Assembly (NCBI GenBank): GCA_030144725.1
Contig: JASKMD010000003.1
Coordinates: 8,333,237-8,397,236 of the forward strand
Origin: Haematococcus lacustris
Lineage: Eukaryota; Chlorophyta; Chlorophyceae; Chlamydomonadales; Haematococcaceae
DNA: 64,000 nt
Direction: 5' to 3'
The notes under the pieces are model-generated. The model saw only the letters and a program-made list of their open reading frames with translations, searched no databases and was not told the origin of the DNA. The position numbers and the translations under genes are program-made. Of the stretch, positions 62,342-64,000 are shown one piece after another; the first letter of the stretch is position 1; each line of letters starts with the position of its first letter.

Positions 62342-63567
62342 TGGTGGTCAAGCATGTTGAGGGGGGGCTTGGGAGGCAGGCAGCGGAGCAGGGTAGGGCA
62401 CATGTGCAGGCAGGATAAGCATCGTGCCATGTGGGCATGCCTAATCTCTGGCCCTGCATGTGGCTCTCTATGGTGCCCCACCTGCTTGCTTGCCATTTGC
62501 TGGTGCAGACTCTTTTACACCTGCAGCTGCTTGTGGCTTGCTTGCCTGCAGCACCACCACAAGGAAGCGGCAGGGGGGCAGGTAGTAGCCATGAGGCAGG
62601 GCTGCAGGTGCACTCTGGTGCAGCAGCCTAGGACCAGCACTCTGGTGCGGCAGCCTAGGACCAGCACTCTGGTGCAGCAGCCTAGGAAGACACAACCAGT
62701 TTTACAGCATGTCACCACCATCAAGGTCGCATCAGCACGGCCTTGTTAAGGAGGGGAGGAGAGGAGAGGAGAGGCTGAAAATACCATGGACTGTGGACAA
62801 TGGTTTCATTGCAGCACTGCACACCTTCCTTGCAGCTGCCCCCATAGTGCCTGCCCTGTCTTCCTCCTCCTCCATTCCTTCCTCCTCTTCCTCCTCTTCC
62901 TCCTCCTCGTCATCCTCATCCTCATCGTCGTCGTCGTCATCATCTGACAGACCATAGTCAGCAGCAGTGGTGCGTGCTGCCTGGTCCCGCTGCAGTGTCA
63001 CCACCTCCTCCTCCTCCAGCTGCCTGCCCTCCTCATCCTCAGGGTCCTGCAGCCAGCCAACCAGCCAGACATGCCAGTGTAACCCACCATCACGCAAGGT
63101 GGGCAGGCAGACGGGATGTTTGGCAGATAAGAGGTACAGTTAACAGACAGGCCACCAGGAAGGCTGGGTGGGTTCCTAAGCAGGCATTGAGTTGGGCTGA
63201 GCTGGGCTGGTTAGATCACTGGGGGCCATGGATGGATGCATGCATGGATCACGCCCCCCAGTGCATGTTCAGCATGTCAGGTGTGTCTCTCAGTTGACAG
63301 CTTTTGATTGTTATGACATCCACTTGGCTGTAAACCAGTTCGTGTCTGTGGACACAGTGCATCCACCCACCAGCTCGTCAGCAGCATAGTAGGCCCTCTT
63401 GTTGGCTCCCCAGCTCAGCTTGTCGCTGTCATCCACGCCTGGCGTTGCTTTGGCAGGCCGTGATCCTTTCCGCCCGGCAGCCTCCACTGCTGCCTTCTCA
63501 TCATCTTCATCATCCTCGCCTTGCAGGAGCTTTTGCTTTGCGCTCAGCTGCTTGGCTTGCCTGGCCA
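57038..63567 (-). CDS. UTP3: UTP3/SAS10 small-subunit processome protein (eleven exons read)
   Basis: Minus-strand exons: 63371-63567, 62825-63046, ~62051-62181, 61175-61356, 60612-60730, 59936-60158, 59359-59511, 58888-58978, 57830-58252, 57448-57593 and 57038-57212. Borders are GT-AG where checked; the acceptor of the third exon is uncertain. Diagnostic pieces are WGANKRAYYAADELV; an acidic run from a TCC/TCG repeat; the Sas10/Utp3/C1D domain (DAPELLALIEDLQ, GLSYLEAKHLLMLHYCCHIV, YLMLKAEGRPVRDHP, RLVEIRSYLEKIRPIDKQL); YRPPRLNPV; and the Sas10 C-terminal domain (AIEKNRGLTPHR, RKDLKNPRKKHRIMFAKAL, YAGEATGIKSKVAKSRRL). In yeast and animals this nucleolar protein is part of the U3 processome for 18S rRNA maturation. 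The N terminus upstream of 63567 is not identified. A TGTAA (minus strand, 56875-56879) after the stop may be the poly(A) signal. Confidence 0.88.
59671..59709. repeat. (GT)n microsatellite in UTP3 intron
   Basis: About 19 GT dinucleotides with single T interruptions, between the 59359-59511 and 59936-60158 exons. Confidence 0.9.
61711..61955. repeat. CATGCC-TACTTC/TGACATGCC minisatellite in UTP3 intron
   Basis: 12-bp units CATGCCTACTTC, CATGCCATCTGA and CATGCCTACTGA in successive homogeneous runs, ending with CATGCATACTGA. Open on both strands, but intronic to UTP3, between the exons at 61175-61356 and 62051-62181. Confidence 0.85.
62295..62340. repeat. (GGCA)n microsatellite in UTP3 intron
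   Basis: GCAGGCAG tetramer run; a shorter relative lies at 62189-62207. Intronic to UTP3. Confidence 0.85.
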
Positions 63568-64000
63568 CTGCAAGCACACAAGTCAGCACATTGGTGAGGG
63601 AATAGGAGTTGTGGGCCAACAGGCCTGGCAGGCTGGTTGATAAGCAGGTAGCATGGAGAAGGTAGCAAACAATGTGTACACAAAATGACAGCCACCGCCA
63701 CCGCATAGCAGCCAATCAGCAGATACGACACGGTAATGACTGCACCACCCCCTGAAAAGGGCAGAGGAGGGAACAATGCAAGTTCAGGGTTGGCCAGGTT
63801 TCATGCAGTAGTGGGCTTTCATTCATGAGGTATGTATCACTAGGGCAAATAGCCTGTGTATATGATGCTAATATCATATGTGAATGGCACTGATAACGTA
63901 GGTATCTCGATGGTGACGCACACCTGTATCCTAGAGGCATGGACCCTAGACCATTTTCGGGGCTCGATGCCATCGCTCACGCTGTCCCATTCTGCCGCCG

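Noticed and set aside
1..64000. Bacterial or viral origin
   Set aside because: Introns with GT-AG borders, a nucleolar UTP3 gene, LINE elements and Fanzor relics indicate a eukaryotic nuclear genome; no operon structure or Shine-Dalgarno pattern.
1..64000. tRNA or rRNA genes
   Set aside because: No cloverleaf A/B box pairs or rRNA-like conserved blocks recognised by eye; a tRNAscan/Rfam run would be decisive.

Overview
The window looks like nuclear DNA of a green alga (Chlorophyta, probably Chlamydomonadales). The pointers are short-exon genes with GT-AG introns, GC-rich sequence crowded with CAG, GGGCT and minisatellite repeats, a retrotransposon of the Dualen/RandI type known from Chlamydomonas, and Fanzor-like relics. 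The species cannot be fixed from sequence alone. Host genes are few: an At4g15545-like coiled-coil protein (5.1-5.9 kb, five exons), an F-box/leucine-rich-repeat-like protein (11.1-12.9 kb) and the ribosome-biogenesis factor UTP3/SAS10 (57.0-63.6 kb, eleven exons read here, 5' end not resolved). All three are on the minus strand. Most of the rest is mobile or repetitive DNA.

Left third (1-27.4 kb): a partial DNA transposon cut by the window edge, a G-rich tract, a duplicated ~0.6-kb unit with two perfect palindromes, two Fanzor/TnpB-like pseudogenes, a long minisatellite, and a 1354-codon Gag-protease retroelement reading frame with no reverse transcriptase.

Middle (27.4-56.7 kb): a nest of transposons that can be read layer by layer. 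The outermost layer (27403-56703) is a terminal-inverted-repeat DNA transposon (TIR GGTCACCCC..., 4-bp target duplication) whose transposase-like gene is split by a ~27-kb block. That block carries hairpin satellites and G-rich microsatellites. Inside it lies a giant non-LTR retrotransposon on the minus strand (34069-55546) with a 12-bp target duplication and a (CTT)4 tail. Its reading frame is broken three times, each time by a DNA transposon flanked by a short duplication (37696-40364, 42965-45215, 48062-51243). Leaving out each insert with one copy of its duplication keeps the frame open at all three junctions. The ancestral element was therefore about 13.4 kb with a single frame of about 4,385 codons: ORF1-like region, 2A-like ribosome-skipping motif, two cysteine-protease-like domains, AP endonuclease, reverse transcriptase, PHD finger, RNase H, CCHC zinc finger and restriction-like endonuclease.

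The most notable findings are the 2A-like motif (GDVEANPGP) in a dual-endonuclease retrotransposon, where it would separate the ORF1 product from the enzymatic polyprotein, and an unnamed family of GGTCACCCC-ended DNA transposons with at least four members in this one window.
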